Positions 18,401 to 26,102 of a stretch of 64,000 bases of DNA are shown in pieces; position 1 is the first letter of the stretch, and each line of letters opens with the position of its first letter. The notes under the pieces were generated by a model. It was not told the origin of the DNA, made no database searches, and saw only the letters and a list, made by a program, of their open reading frames with translations. The stretch lies in assembly GCA_046309775.1 (NCBI GenBank), contig JBKCOM010000123.1:20321-84320 (forward strand), given 5' to 3'. Made by a program: the position numbers and the translations under genes. Origin of the DNA: JAIXWP01 sp046309775 (GTDB lineage Bacteria > Bacteroidota > Bacteroidia > Flavobacteriales_D > Sanyastnellaceae).

Positions 18401-20581
18401 AACTATGGCAATGGCAATACGACATCTGCGTCTTCGCCTTCTGCTCAAGTTTACATCGAGAACGTTGAGGTTACGCAGTACGTTGCTAGCCTGACAGTGA
18501 ATAACGCTTGTGGCACGGCAACCGACGATATTACCATAACAGTTCTTCCAAGACCAAATGCAAACTTTACAACGCAACTGCTAAGTACGATATGTTCTCC
18601 GGTGAGTGTGGATTTTGAAAATAACTCCACTGGGAGTATGACATCATGCACATGGAACTTTGGCGATGGTGGTTCGGCAAATGTCGAAGACCCTGGTGTT
18701 AGAGTATACACCACAGGTGATGATGACGACGACGATGATTCGAACGCGACTTTTGATATTACACTAACAGTAGAAAACCAATGCGGAACAGATGAATATG
18801 TGGAATCATTAACGATTCAACCGAATGGTGTCAATGCTCAAGTAGCTCTTAGTGCTACAACTGGTTGTAGCCCACTCACAGTAGTAGCGACAAACACAGG
18901 CACTGGCGGAAATTTGATTCAGTATTCCTACGAGTCTGGAAACACAAGTATCGGCAACAATGCAGAATTCGTATTCGAAAATGAAGGAGAATACACCATT
19001 TGGCAATACGCTACTGATGGTTGTGGATTTGATACAACTTTCGCGGTAGTTCAAGTTTTCCAGTCACCCTTGATTTCATTCGTATCTTCTGCGGATGAAG
19101 CTTGTCAAGGCACAGGAATTACATTTGAATCAACTTCAAGTAATTTTTCTGAAATCCAATGGACCTTTGGGGATGGTGAGTCATCTTTCTTGCCAACTGT
19201 TGAAAAGCACTATGCTCAAGCGGGAACATATGATGTGAATCTTCAAGGTCTTGGAGAAAATGGTTGTGGGGCAAGTGCTTCTATGACTGTTACAGTTCAC
19301 AGCATACCTGTGGCTCAATATGATGTGCCAACGCAAGAGAATTGTGCTCCTTTTGATATTTGTCCTATGAACACAAGTGTTGGAGGATTTAATCATCAAT
19401 GGACTTTTGGTGACGGCTTGGCAGTAGATGAAGAACAACCTTGCTATACTTTCACCAATGAAAGCGACGGCGTACTTTATCGTCACGTTGTTTTGACTGT
19501 AAGTAATGCATTTGGTTGTGCCGATACTGCAGATAAGGTTTTTACTATTTTCCCATTACCAAATACAAACTTCCAGTTTGAGGAAAATACTACCTGCGAA
19601 TACCCTTATGTTTTGAATCCAATCGGTATTGGAGAAACTTTCGCGGGATACAATTGGAGCGTGAACGGAACTTTGGCTTCAACCTCTGATAATCCGAATC
19701 TTCAATTGACTTCACCAGGTACTTATGTAATAGGATTGGAAGCTACTAACATCTATGGCTGTCAAGGTGAATCAGATAGAACCTTTGTGATTTATCCAGA
19801 AGTCATTGCAAATTTTGAAGCCAGTCGTGAAAATGGATGTATCGAGTTACCAGTTAGTTTTAATAGTACTTCTACCAACGCCGTTTCTTATCAGTGGAGC
19901 TTTGGTGATGGAGGTACCTCAGATGCATTGAGTCCAAGTTATACCTTTGAAGAGCAAGGAGTATATGATGTTCAGTTGATCGTGACTTCCGTCCATGGCT
20001 GTATTGATACTTTGATACGTCATAATTTTATTGAAACATATCCACTTCCAGTTGCAGATTTTAAAGTAAGAAATTCAACAGCTTCCATTTTCGATCCGTC
20101 GTTCGAATTTGAGAACTTAAGTGTGGATGGAGTGACGTATACATGGCATTTTGGCGATGGCGAATTAAGCAACGAAGAACATCCAATTCATGAATATGCT
20201 TACCCGGGTACTTGGCAAGTAAGGATGATTGCTGAAAATATGTTTGGTTGTACGGACGAAGTAACACTCACAGTTCAAGTGGATAATGATTTTCAAGTGT
20301 ATATTCCAAATTCGTTTACACCCAATAATGATGGATTGAATGATGTATTTAAGCCAGAAATGGAAGGTCTTGAGTTTGTCAGCAAATATAACTTCCGAGT
20401 ATATGATAAATGGGGAACCGTAATTTTCGAATCAGAAGACCCTAAAGATGCTTGGTTAGGAGATGTTCGCGACAGTAATGAGTACACGATGAATAGTACT
20501 TATCGTTATCAGTTGATCATCGAGATAGAGCAGAGTGCAGAGACAAAAATGTATGATGGCGTGGTAACTATTGTTCGCTAA
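15479..20581 (+). CDS. Large T9SS type B surface protein with Ig-like/PKD repeats
   Basis: A 1700-aa exported protein with signal peptide (cleavage near 'DSFAQ'). The first half is a series of cysteine-containing Ig-like repeats of the pattern N-A-G-x-D-x-x-x-C ... G-G-x-W-S-G ... G-x-x-x-L-T-Y. A 228-residue block is present twice in tandem (DNA 16247-16930 and 16931-17614). The second half holds PKD-type repeats with W-x-F-G-D-G. Seven Asp residues occur in a row at 1081-1087. The last 95 residues are a type B sorting domain ('YIPNSFTPNNDGLNDVF', W-G-T-V-I-F-E) that directs export and surface display through T9SS. Likely an adhesin or gliding/surface-layer protein. A terminator follows. Confidence 0.9.
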   Translation: MKHLNVLFFTIKVTLTLSLSLAFSDSFAQCPVNAGPDIERCFNQGNVTLPSGGTWSGAPASMLNGNIFTPNAVGTYTLTLTNTGCTPSSDTMVLTVLPKPTVNAGLDVTICPGSCTQLSASATSTNGPITLYTWSGGPVNNSLSQTPTACPTNSVTYSVTAVDSKQCNNQDQVTVTIQSPIVVNAGPTMTLCQGSAPQQLTGASPSGGVWSGANITPSGVFTPSTVGSNVVTYTVTTPIGCTFSSTRTINVTAASPVDAGPNRTACVGSTAFQLFSVTPGGTWSGSTHVTSAGVFNPTTVGSFDLTYSVNDGTCTVTDMVSVNVFALPVVDAGASLNMCAGGSVVINASASGGLAPYNISWSNSLSLSSSTSLNPTASPTITTDYVLTVTDARMCQASDNTTVTVNAIPTVNAGADITVCNQSTPTTLTGQSPAGGAWSGSGVSPTGVFTPTTVGSFTLTYTFITSSGCSGSDTRVVNVVSAASIDAGPNRTSCVGATPFQLSAVTQGGTWSGSTYVTSAGIFNPAVVGSYNLTYSINDGICTSTDVISVNVFGLPTVNAGANLSMCAGASVVLNGAVSGGLAPYNISWNNSSSLSSSTSLNPTATPVVNTTYLLSVTDARMCQASDDVLVTVNALPAVDAGSDMTICAQAAAFNLTGQIPVGGTWSGSCVSASGQLSPCGVGNYVLTYTVSSASGCTSSDTRTITVTANPTVNAGSDIVVCRNEGNINLAAFASAAGTWSGPGIVDATNGIFSPINSGAGNHLVTLTIGSGSCQASDQVLVTVNAEPTVNAGANQSICLNAAPITLTGGFPAGGVWEGPGVSGNTFSAATGLGLHNISYRFIDATTGCADTAFKSVTVNNIPTASFTLQETACTNLAVAPANSSTGANQFSWNFGVGGNVSGLNPNNTYAASGVYEVRLIASNSFGCSDTKFDSITVISAPTVSLNANVVEGCAPLNVNYSATTSGENLAYNWNYGNGNTTSASSPSAQVYIENVEVTQYVASLTVNNACGTATDDITITVLPRPNANFTTQLLSTICSPVSVDFENNSTGSMTSCTWNFGDGGSANVEDPGVRVYTTGDDDDDDDSNATFDITLTVENQCGTDEYVESLTIQPNGVNAQVALSATTGCSPLTVVATNTGTGGNLIQYSYESGNTSIGNNAEFVFENEGEYTIWQYATDGCGFDTTFAVVQVFQSPLISFVSSADEACQGTGITFESTSSNFSEIQWTFGDGESSFLPTVEKHYAQAGTYDVNLQGLGENGCGASASMTVTVHSIPVAQYDVPTQENCAPFDICPMNTSVGGFNHQWTFGDGLAVDEEQPCYTFTNESDGVLYRHVVLTVSNAFGCADTADKVFTIFPLPNTNFQFEENTTCEYPYVLNPIGIGETFAGYNWSVNGTLASTSDNPNLQLTSPGTYVIGLEATNIYGCQGESDRTFVIYPEVIANFEASRENGCIELPVSFNSTSTNAVSYQWSFGDGGTSDALSPSYTFEEQGVYDVQLIVTSVHGCIDTLIRHNFIETYPLPVADFKVRNSTASIFDPSFEFENLSVDGVTYTWHFGDGELSNEEHPIHEYAYPGTWQVRMIAENMFGCTDEVTLTVQVDNDFQVYIPNSFTPNNDGLNDVFKPEMEGLEFVSKYNFRVYDKWGTVIFESEDPKDAWLGDVRDSNEYTMNSTYRYQLIIEIEQSAETKMYDGVVTIVR
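16247..17614 (+). repeat. Tandem 684-bp coding duplication
   Basis: Two in-frame 228-codon units in the large surface protein. Both begin D-A-G-P-N-R-T-x-C and contain 'GGLAPYNISW' and 'VTDARMCQASD'. The DNA copies differ at many third positions and some coding positions, so the duplication is old rather than an assembly artefact. Confidence 0.85.
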
Positions 20582-20606
20582 TCTACTTCTTAATAAAGAT
20601 TTTATG

Positions 20607-20647
20607 GTGCAAAAGTGGTGGAATAGACTACTTTTGCACTCGTTTTT
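20607..20647 (+). terminator. Intrinsic terminator overlapping the typA promoter
   Basis: GTGCAAAAGT (20607-20616) and ACTTTTGCAC (20630-20639) form a perfect 10-bp stem with a 13-base loop, followed within two bases by CG and six T. It ends the surface protein mRNA. The right arm also holds the typA -7 element. Confidence 0.75.
20629..20636 (+). promoter_or_regulatory. -7 promoter element for typA
   Basis: TACTTTTG, 44 bases ahead of the typA ATG, lying inside the right arm of the upstream terminator. Confidence 0.45.
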
Positions 20648-20680
20648 TATAAAGGTATCCCGTTGGGATTAAATAATTTC

Positions 20681-22495
20681 ATGGAAAAGATTAGAAATAT
20701 CGCGATTATCGCGCACGTTGACCACGGCAAAACGACCTTGGTAGACAAAATGCTTCATGCTGCTAAATTGTTTAAGGAACATGAAGAAACAGGAGATTTG
20801 ATTCTCGACAACAACGATTTGGAGCGCGAACGTGGTATCACCATTTTGGCAAAAAACGTTTCAATAACCTACAAAGGTTATAAAATCAATATCATTGATA
20901 CCCCTGGTCACAGTGACTTTGGCGGAGAAGTGGAGCGTGTATTGAATATGGCGGAAGGTGCTTTGCTTCTTGTAGATGCATTCGAAGGACCAATGCCTCA
21001 GACGCGTTTTGTATTGCAAAAGGCCTTACAATTAGGGTTAAAGCCTATTGTAGTAATTAATAAGGTCGATAAAGAAAACTGCACGCCTGATGAAGTCCAT
21101 GAGGCCGTTTTTGATTTGATGTTTAATCTTGGCGCAACTGAAGACCAATTGGATTTCCCAACTGCTTATGGCGCGGCCAAACAAGGTTGGATGTCTCATG
21201 ATTGGAAAGTGAAAACGGATACTATTGAACCGCTTTTAGATTTAGTAGTAGAACATATACCAGCTCCTATTAGCCGTGAGGGTATTCCACAAATGTTGGT
21301 GACTTCATTGGACTATTCACCTTACACAGGTAGAATGGCCATAGGAAAACTTCACAGAGGGGAATTGAAGCCCAACATGCCGGTTTCATTGGTGAAGCGT
21401 GATGGTAGCGTACAGAAAGGACGAATCAAGGAGTTGTATGTATTTGAAGGTCTTGGAAAGCGCAAAGTAGAAACTGTAAAATCAGGAGATATCTGCGCTA
21501 TCAATGGAATTGAAGACTTCGAGATTGGAGATACCTTTTCAGATTTTGAAAATCCAGAAGCATTGCCTGCTATTGCAGTAGACGAGCCAACGATGAGTAT
21601 GCTTTTTACAATTAATGACTCACCTTTCTTTGGAAAAGAAGGCAAGTTCGTTACGAGTAGACACATCAAAGATCGTCTGGACAAAGAGTTGGAGAAAAAC
21701 CTTGCGCTTCGTGTGCAGGAAACGGATAAAGCCGATCGATTTATGGTTTTCGGACGTGGTGTACTTCACTTGAGCGTTCTTATCGAAACAATGCGTCGTG
21801 AAGGCTATGAGTTGCAGATTGGCCAGCCCAGAGTATTGGTGAAGACCGTAAATGGACAAAAACACGAGCCAATCGAAGAGTTGACGATCGATCTACCGAG
21901 CGATATGACAGGTACTGCCATTGAGGCCGTGACTAGAAGAAAGGGTGAAATGAAAAATATGGAGCCCAAAGGTGATCGCACGGTGCTCGAATTTGAGATA
22001 CCATCGCGTGGTATTATCGGTTTGAGAAACTACATGTTGACCGCTACTCAAGGTGAAGCTATTATGTCGCACCGCTTTAAGGAATATCAACCTATGAGAG
22101 GGGAGATTCCAGGAAGAAATAATGGTTCTTTGATCTCTATGGAAAATGGAACAGCAGTAGCATACAGCTTGAACAACCTTCAGGATCGTGGACGTTTCTT
22201 CATTGAGCCAATGGAGGAAGTATACGAGGGTCAGGTAATCGGAGAGCATTCACGCGACAATGATTTGGTGGTAAACGTTACAAAAACCAAGGCTCTTACA
22301 AATATGCGTGCAAGCGGAACCGACGATAAGGCGAAGTTGGCACCACCGATCAAGTTTTCGCTCGAAGAAGCCCTTGAATATATTCAGGCGGATGAATATG
22401 TGGAGGTGACTCCAAAAAGCTTGCGATTGAGAAAAATCTATCGCAACGAAAACGACCGTAAGCGCTTCGCTAAGGAGTTTAGCCAAGCAGACTAA
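20681..22495 (+). CDS. typA: Translational GTPase TypA/BipA
   Basis: A 604-aa ribosome-associated GTPase of the EF-G/LepA class that helps 50S assembly and growth under stress. The GTP-binding motifs are intact: AHVDHGKTT (G1), 'DTPGHSDFGGEVERVLNMAE' (G3) and NKVDK (G4). EF-Tu domain 2, EF-G-like domain V and the TypA-specific C-terminal domain ('KSLRLRKIYRNENDRKR') follow. The ATG at 20681 gives the conserved start 'MEKIRNIAIIAHVDHGKTT'; an in-frame TTG six codons upstream is not needed. It is a single-gene unit between terminators. Confidence 0.97.
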   Translation: MEKIRNIAIIAHVDHGKTTLVDKMLHAAKLFKEHEETGDLILDNNDLERERGITILAKNVSITYKGYKINIIDTPGHSDFGGEVERVLNMAEGALLLVDAFEGPMPQTRFVLQKALQLGLKPIVVINKVDKENCTPDEVHEAVFDLMFNLGATEDQLDFPTAYGAAKQGWMSHDWKVKTDTIEPLLDLVVEHIPAPISREGIPQMLVTSLDYSPYTGRMAIGKLHRGELKPNMPVSLVKRDGSVQKGRIKELYVFEGLGKRKVETVKSGDICAINGIEDFEIGDTFSDFENPEALPAIAVDEPTMSMLFTINDSPFFGKEGKFVTSRHIKDRLDKELEKNLALRVQETDKADRFMVFGRGVLHLSVLIETMRREGYELQIGQPRVLVKTVNGQKHEPIEELTIDLPSDMTGTAIEAVTRRKGEMKNMEPKGDRTVLEFEIPSRGIIGLRNYMLTATQGEAIMSHRFKEYQPMRGEIPGRNNGSLISMENGTAVAYSLNNLQDRGRFFIEPMEEVYEGQVIGEHSRDNDLVVNVTKTKALTNMRASGTDDKAKLAPPIKFSLEEALEYIQADEYVEVTPKSLRLRKIYRNENDRKRFAKEFSQAD

Positions 22496-22514
22496 GATAT
22501 TTTTTAGTACAATT

Positions 22515-22570
22515 GTTAAGAGGTTAGTTAAGATCATTGTTGATTTTATCTAACCTCTTAACTTTTTTTT
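22515..22570 (+). terminator. Intrinsic terminator of typA
   Basis: GTTAAGAGGTTAG (22515-22527) and CTAACCTCTTAAC (22550-22562) form a perfect 13-bp stem followed by eight T. Confidence 0.9.
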
Positions 22571-22595
22571 ATGGCGCGATGTATGAAAGGAAGGT

Positions 22596-22603
22596 TACAT
22601 TTG
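22596..22603 (+). promoter_or_regulatory. -7 promoter element for the CtpA gene
   Basis: TACATTTG, 29 bases ahead of the ATG at 22633 and just after the typA terminator. Confidence 0.5.
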
Positions 22604-22632
22604 ATAACCTGTTGTATACAATAAACACATTT

Positions 22633-24285
22633 ATGAATAAAAAAGTCATTCTTTTATTTTGTACCGTTTTGTCTTTTCAATTCAGTTTTGGTCAAGTCAA
22701 AAATCCTGAGGCCACTACCGATAAATTCAACATGCTATTGAATTATGTAGAGCACCTTTATGTGGATTCAGTGGATGCAGCCGAGCTTACAGAGCGCGCG
22801 GTTGTCGCATTGCTCGAGCAGCTAGATCCTCACTCTTCATACTTTACCGCTGAAGAAATGCAAGAGTCAAACGAGCCTTTACAAGGCAGTTTTTCTGGAA
22901 TTGGGATTTCTTTCAATATTTTAAAAGATACCATCTATGTCTTGGAACCTATTTCAGGTGGTCCATCTGAAAAACTAGGAATCAAGGCTGGGGATAAGAT
23001 CATTGAAGTTGATGGTGAACTAGTAGCTGGTATTGGAATAAAAAACTCTGGTGTTGCCTCACGACTCAAGGGGCCGAAAGGAACTAAGGTAAAAGTGGGG
23101 ATTCAGAGAAAAGGAGTGAAAGATTTGATTCCCTACGAAATCACGCGCGACAATATTCCGATTTATTCTGTGGATGCAGCCTACATGGTGGCTCCAGAAG
23201 TAGGTTACATCAAAGTGGCACGCTTCGCGAAAAACACAATGGAGGAATTGAAAGCAGGAATAATCAAGTTGAAAGGTCAAGGTATGACTAGTCTCGTGCT
23301 CGACTTGCAGGGCAATGGTGGTGGCTATCTCAATACAGCAGTAGAAATGGCTGATGAGTTTATTTCGGGAGACAAGCTATTAGTTTACACGGAAGGCAAG
23401 GCGTTTCCAAGAAAGGATGATAAAGCGAATCCCAAGCTTACTGGGCTTTTTGAAAAAGGGAAATTGATCATTCTCATTGACGAGTCAACAGCATCAGCAA
23501 GCGAGATTGTAAGTGGCGCTGTTCAAGATTGGGATAGAGGTTTGATCATTGGCCGACGTTCTTTTGGTAAAGGACTGGTGCAACGCCAGTTCAACTTTGG
23601 CGATGGAAGTAGCATTCGTTTGACGGTTCAAAGATATTACACCCCCTCAGGCCGCAGTATTCAAAAGCCTTATGATGACGGACTTGAAGCCTACTTCAGA
23701 GACAAAGAAACTCGATATAAAAAGGGAGAATATTTCACCATGGATAGCATTCAAATGCCAGATTCTTTGAAGTATTATACAAATATTAAAAAGCGATTGG
23801 TCTATGGTGGAGGTGGGATTTTACCCGACATTTTCGTACCCCTTGATACTACAGACAACAGTGATTACTTTGCCGACTTGATACGCACAGGAGTCAACAA
23901 CGAGTGGGCATTGACCTTTACCGACAAAAATAGAGAAGCACTTTTGGCCAAGTATCCTACAAGTGAGAAGTTCGTGAGCGAGTTTGAGCTTTCAGCGGAG
24001 GATATGAAAGACATGATAGCAATGGCTGAAAAGGAGAAAGTAGCGTTTGTGGAAGAAGATTTTAAAAGATCGGAAGAAACCATAAAAATAAGAACTAAAG
24101 CGTTGATAGCTAGGAATTTATATGATAATGAGGCATTTTATCGCGTAATAAATCATCTTAACCCAGCGTTAAAAAAAGCCCTAGATACCCTAAATGATGG
24201 CACCTTTGATGCGATGAATCTCGGAGACGAGACTGACATCGCAAAAACGAATAAAAAACCAAATCAAAAACAAAAAAATAAGTAA
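22633..24285 (+). CDS. C-terminal processing peptidase (S41, CtpA/Prc type)
   Basis: A 550-aa exported serine protease. It has a signal peptide (cleavage near 'FSFGQ'), an N-terminal cap, a PDZ domain (about 85-170, carboxylate loop 'GSFSGIGISF'), and the S41 peptidase core with 'DLQGNGGGYL' (224-233), the Ser-containing STASASE (285-291) and catalytic Lys313 in FGKGLVQ. These proteases trim or degrade periplasmic proteins that expose a suitable C-terminus. A start at 22537 was rejected because that ATG lies in the loop of the typA terminator. The DUF1573 gene follows after 3 bases, so the two form an operon. Confidence 0.92.
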   Translation: MNKKVILLFCTVLSFQFSFGQVKNPEATTDKFNMLLNYVEHLYVDSVDAAELTERAVVALLEQLDPHSSYFTAEEMQESNEPLQGSFSGIGISFNILKDTIYVLEPISGGPSEKLGIKAGDKIIEVDGELVAGIGIKNSGVASRLKGPKGTKVKVGIQRKGVKDLIPYEITRDNIPIYSVDAAYMVAPEVGYIKVARFAKNTMEELKAGIIKLKGQGMTSLVLDLQGNGGGYLNTAVEMADEFISGDKLLVYTEGKAFPRKDDKANPKLTGLFEKGKLIILIDESTASASEIVSGAVQDWDRGLIIGRRSFGKGLVQRQFNFGDGSSIRLTVQRYYTPSGRSIQKPYDDGLEAYFRDKETRYKKGEYFTMDSIQMPDSLKYYTNIKKRLVYGGGGILPDIFVPLDTTDNSDYFADLIRTGVNNEWALTFTDKNREALLAKYPTSEKFVSEFELSAEDMKDMIAMAEKEKVAFVEEDFKRSEETIKIRTKALIARNLYDNEAFYRVINHLNPALKKALDTLNDGTFDAMNLGDETDIAKTNKKPNQKQKNK

Positions 24286-24288
24286 GTC

Positions 24289-24825
24289 ATGAGCAACGGA
24301 GTTAAAATTGGATTACTTGTAGTAATCGCAGGTGTTCTCGGTTTAGTAGCATTTAAAATGACGAGTGCAAACGATGAGCTAGGTGCTCGCCCAGCTAATG
24401 AAGCTGCTGCTACAAGTGTAGAAGCAACAGCTTCAACCACAGGGAAAGTAGGAGCAAACCCAAATCAGTCGTCTGCTGGTCAGGCGTCGCAAGCACGCGC
24501 TAAAACCTCCATTCAGTTTGAAAAAACTGAGCACGATTTTGGAAAAATCAAGCAAGGTGATGAGGCTGAGACAAAGTTTAAATTCACTAACACTGGTAAG
24601 GAACCATTGATCATTGAAAACGCTCAAGGTTCTTGCGGTTGCACAGTTCCATCTTATCCAAAGGAGCCAATTGCACCAGGAGCTACGGGCGAAATTTTAG
24701 TGAAATTCAATAGTGCGGGTAAAAGCAATGCACAACAAAAGACTGTTACATTGACTGCCAACACAGAGCCAATTCAAACTACCTTGACCATTAAGGCGTT
24801 TGTTGAAGCCGTTGAAAAGAAATAA
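24289..24825 (+). CDS. DUF1573 domain protein
   Basis: A 178-aa protein with an N-terminal membrane anchor or signal (about 6-24), a low-complexity Ala/Ser/Thr linker (about 30-70), and a DUF1573 Ig-like domain (about 75-172). The domain shows 'HDFGKIKQGDEAETKFKFTN', the signature G-S-C-G-C-T, and 'PIAPGATGEILVKFNS'. It probably sits in the periplasm or on the outer membrane. The function of DUF1573 is not established. It is co-transcribed with the upstream CtpA-type protease and ends at a strong terminator, so it may act with that protease or be a substrate; this is inference from spacing only. Confidence 0.9.
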   Translation: MSNGVKIGLLVVIAGVLGLVAFKMTSANDELGARPANEAAATSVEATASTTGKVGANPNQSSAGQASQARAKTSIQFEKTEHDFGKIKQGDEAETKFKFTNTGKEPLIIENAQGSCGCTVPSYPKEPIAPGATGEILVKFNSAGKSNAQQKTVTLTANTEPIQTTLTIKAFVEAVEKK

Positions 24826-24848
24826 TTGGATCATAGCATGACCAGACA

Positions 24849-24878
24849 ATCCCCCGCATTCGCGGGGGATTTTTTTTT
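24849..24878 (+). terminator. Intrinsic terminator after the CtpA-DUF1573 operon
   Basis: ATCCCCCGC, loop ATTC, GCGGGGGAT, then a run of nine T. Confidence 0.95.
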
Positions 24879-24927
24879 CTACGATTATGGAATTTTATTT
24901 TTCTTGCGTCTTTCAATAAAGAAGTTT

Positions 24928-26052
24928 ATGAGGATAGCACTTCTAACAATCATCTACGCATTGATGATGCTGAGTTTATCAGCGCAGAAAGACTCCCTTT
25001 GGACAGGAGACTTGAAGGAAATCGCTATTCGACCTTATGAACCCGATAGCGTATGGGGAAGCGGACAATTGAACGTAGCAGATTTTATTTTTTTTAATGA
25101 TAAATTATTACTTCTAGTCTACGAAAAAGAGCTGCGCTGGAAATGTCAGAATGAAGGTGCAAAGACGCTTTATAGCGGCGCGCGTTGCATTCTTTTAGAT
25201 GAGAATGGCAAAGAGATAGCGCATTCCGATATCATAGACCAGGAAGTAGAAAACTTTGACGGCTCTTTTCTTCAAGGGATTTATATAAAAGCAAGAAATG
25301 GAAGGCTAAAAGTGGTAATTGAAGATGAGCGCATAGACTTTTTTGGAGTTGCAGACAATGATTTTCTTCAATATATCCAACCGTATTTAGATTCATTAGG
25401 TAATTATGTATTTGTGAGCACGTTCGACGAGTATTATCCTTCATTTAAATATGCTCTGCTGAGTCCTGAAAAAGGCGAACAAAAACTCTTATGTGCCATT
25501 GAGGATAAGTTTGGAATGGAGTTGTTTCGAAGTGAGTATAAATATCTTGATCCTCGTCAGCGAATGGAAGTAAATCAACTTGCCATGGACCTCAAGATGG
25601 ATAAAAAGGTTATTGCCGCTTACGCTAGGGGATTTCACCACTCCATGTATTTTGAAACACCCTATGCACCCGCATTTGTTACAAATCATAGTGCACTCAT
25701 TTTTGATCATTATAACGATTCAGTTTTTGAGTTCAACAACTTCGGGGAAATGATGAATTCGTTTCATATTGACTATCACAAGTCGCAAAGGAATTTAAAA
25801 TGGAAAAGAAAGGTGATATTTGACGATGTGACTGATCGCTGTTTCACACTATACTCGAAGGGCGCATCAATTTTCATTTGTGAAATAAATCTCGATGGTT
25901 CAGGTTTAGGCGAGCCAACGCAATTGTTTCATCCCTATGTAGAGGAAATAAAGGTTTCTAATGGTTACGTGTACTATATCTACCGGCCATTCGAAAGTAC
26001 TCAGAAAAGGTATCTATATCGAGAACCAATATTCAGAGGAAGTTTAGATTAA
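24928..26052 (+). CDS. Hypothetical secreted protein, 374 aa
   Basis: Not recognised. The ATG at 24928 gives a clean signal peptide ('ALMMLSLSAQ' at the cleavage region). The mature part is rich in aromatic residues and beta strands, with repeated short D-G/D-x-N-G turns ('LLDENGKEI', 'INLDGSGLG', 'VSNGYVYYIYRPF'), which would fit a beta-propeller or similar scaffold; this is a guess from pattern. There is no lipobox and no T9SS sorting tail, so it is probably periplasmic. An upstream extension to 24826 was rejected because it would read through the preceding terminator. The DUF5723-like gene follows 50 bases later on the same strand. Confidence 0.75.
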   Translation: MRIALLTIIYALMMLSLSAQKDSLWTGDLKEIAIRPYEPDSVWGSGQLNVADFIFFNDKLLLLVYEKELRWKCQNEGAKTLYSGARCILLDENGKEIAHSDIIDQEVENFDGSFLQGIYIKARNGRLKVVIEDERIDFFGVADNDFLQYIQPYLDSLGNYVFVSTFDEYYPSFKYALLSPEKGEQKLLCAIEDKFGMELFRSEYKYLDPRQRMEVNQLAMDLKMDKKVIAAYARGFHHSMYFETPYAPAFVTNHSALIFDHYNDSVFEFNNFGEMMNSFHIDYHKSQRNLKWKRKVIFDDVTDRCFTLYSKGASIFICEINLDGSGLGEPTQLFHPYVEEIKVSNGYVYYIYRPFESTQKRYLYREPIFRGSLD

Positions 26053-26079
26053 GTTAGGACATTTGTTTAAAGAAGTTTA

Positions 26080-26087
26080 TACCTTTG
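26080..26087 (+). promoter_or_regulatory. -7 promoter element for the DUF5723-like gene
   Basis: TACCTTTG, 15 bases ahead of the ATG at 26103. A TTTG at 26062-26065 is only 14 bases upstream, closer than usual. Confidence 0.5.
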
Positions 26088-26102
26088 AACAAAACCTTTA
26101 CT

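Noticed and set aside
22537..22632. Upstream extension of the CtpA-type protease
   Set aside because: Its ATG lies in the loop of the typA terminator; the signal peptide begins at 22633.
24826..24927. Upstream extension of the 374-aa secreted protein
   Set aside because: It would be read through a strong terminator and would bury the signal peptide.
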